From Hahella sp. KA22 (GTDB lineage Bacteria > Pseudomonadota > Gammaproteobacteria > Pseudomonadales > Oleiphilaceae): a DNA stretch of 64,000 nucleotides. Under the pieces are notes generated by a model. The model saw only the letters and a program-made list of their open reading frames with translations, was not told the origin of the DNA and made no database searches. The stretch covers positions 620,001 to 684,000 of the forward strand of contig NZ_CP035490.1 in the NCBI RefSeq assembly GCF_004135205.1. The letters run 5' to 3'. The first letter of the stretch is position 1, and the number at the start of each line of letters is the position of its first letter. A program made the translations under genes and the position numbers. Below are positions 63,265 through 64,000 of the stretch, piece after piece.

Positions 63265-64000
63265 ATGATATCGACGAATCCCAAGAAACCGTTCGCTTAC
63301 CTGGCTGTAGCCGCACTTTCCACTTTTGCTGCTGCGCCTGTTATGGCGGCCCCTGCGCCCACGCCTCATCATTTCGTTATTGAGCAGGATTTTGAATCAG
63401 GTATGAGGACCTTTGATCCTGTTGTTATTGATGGGGTGACTGTTTTTCGCTGGTGGGGAAATCCCGATAATCCTTCAGTGAGCAATGAAAGGCCGAAGGA
63501 CGGGAATTATTCAATGAAGTTTGAGTATAAGAGTACTCCTGATGCTGTAGATTCAAGCTCAGAGCAGCGCTTTGAAATACCTGCTGGCACCTCTGAATTG
63601 ACGATTCAGTATGATCTATTTATCCCAGAAAATTTCTATCATCGAACACAAGATCACGTGGCTGATGCGAAGAAAAGGCAAGATAACAATAAATTTTTAG
63701 TATTGTGGTCTGGTATATACAGCTCTTATGAGTCAAATAACTCTGCAGCTTTTGAGTATCACCCATCACTACTGCAGGAAGGCGCTTCTAAACTGGATTA
63801 CCACCTTGGGCCAGGAAAGTATGATGATAATCATAAGTGGCCAACTACAGACCAGATCATAGATCTATCTGATGCAGGGCAATGGGTTAACTATAAGGTT
63901 CATGTTAAGTTTTCGGAAGAAGGGAAAAGTAATGGAGAAATAACTTGGTGGAAAAATGGTAGTGTTTACTATGCTGTATCAGGCTTGAATAATTATTCTG
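63265..64000 (+). CDS. Secreted polysaccharide lyase-like protein, 3' truncated
   Basis: The frame is open from ATG at 63265 to the window end (245 codons). A signal peptide ends near APVMAAPAP. The mature part begins HHFVIEQDFESGM and continues with beta-rich sequence (FRWWGNPDNP, LTIQYDLFIPENFYH, NNKFLVLWSG, ITWWKNGS) that fits a concanavalin-like jelly-roll of the polysaccharide lyase type. Codon third positions are clearly more AT-rich than in the rest of the window, suggesting transfer. The substrate cannot be assigned from this fragment. Confidence 0.7.
   Translation, partial: MISTNPKKPFAYLAVAALSTFAAAPVMAAPAPTPHHFVIEQDFESGMRTFDPVVIDGVTVFRWWGNPDNPSVSNERPKDGNYSMKFEYKSTPDAVDSSSEQRFEIPAGTSELTIQYDLFIPENFYHRTQDHVADAKKRQDNNKFLVLWSGIYSSYESNNSAAFEYHPSLLQEGASKLDYHLGPGKYDDNHKWPTTDQIIDLSDAGQWVNYKVHVKFSEEGKSNGEITWWKNGSVYYAVSGLNNYS

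Noticed and set aside
1-64000. tRNA, rRNA, insertion sequence or prophage genes
   Set aside because: I saw no cloverleaf, rRNA segment, transposase motif or phage gene set anywhere in the window.

Overview
The window is chromosomal DNA from a moderately GC-rich, Gram-negative gammaproteobacterium. It has an aa3-type cytochrome oxidase, many secreted or outer-membrane proteins, Tat and lipoprotein signals, a proteobacterial class GN sortase and GacA/CsrA-type control elements. The gene set suggests a marine Oceanospirillales-like organism. Hahella is my best guess, but it comes from recognition and I could not test it.

Layout. 1-4.1 kb: 3' part of oligopeptidase A, a YheV-like zinc ribbon, an unknown gene and a MATE exporter. 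4.3-11.9 kb: cytochrome c oxidase and heme A cluster (coxB, coxA, coxC, DUF2909, SURF1, a small membrane protein, ctaA, ctaB). Here coxB carries an apparent one-base frameshift and the usual ctaG is absent. 12-29.6 kb: housekeeping and accessory genes, including a serine hydrolase, a beta-propeller protein, a large lipoprotein, an aspartoacylase-like enzyme, a divergent cryptochrome, a BaeSR/Spy-like envelope stress operon, an SPFH protein, a LysE exporter, a GlxA-type regulator, a glutathionyl-hydroquinone reductase-like GST and an orphan solute-binding protein. 29.7-35.1 kb: a tightly coupled hypBFCDE hydrogenase maturation operon without hypA. 35.3-41.3 kb: an EAL protein and a compact six-gene operon with three glycosyltransferase-like genes. 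41.6-43.2 kb: a chemoreceptor.

43.3-49.8 kb is a polysaccharide-degradation cluster of three secreted multidomain enzymes (GH9, GH6 and GH5, each with CBM2). Two LacI-type palindromes lie upstream of the first gene. 50.1-53.6 kb holds a sortase and its VIT/vWA substrate, flanked on both sides by 121-nt GGA-rich sequences. These look like a pair of CsrB/RsmY/RsmZ-type RNAs, each with its own GacA-like dyad about 67 bp upstream and its own terminator. 54-60 kb encodes an outer-membrane barrel protein and a 1447-residue lipoprotein with nine Ig-like repeats.

60-62.1 kb is a small RiPP-like cluster: a Tat-exported 120-residue precursor with a single CPTC motif, a DUF692 (MNIO) enzyme and a DUF2063-like partner, with a strong hairpin between precursor and enzyme. 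The window ends with a uridine kinase and the 5' part of an AT-richer secreted lyase-like gene.

The two most notable systems are the MNIO/Tat-precursor cluster and the duplicated GGA-rich RNAs bracketing the sortase operon. All functional assignments come from reading motifs and order; no database search was possible.
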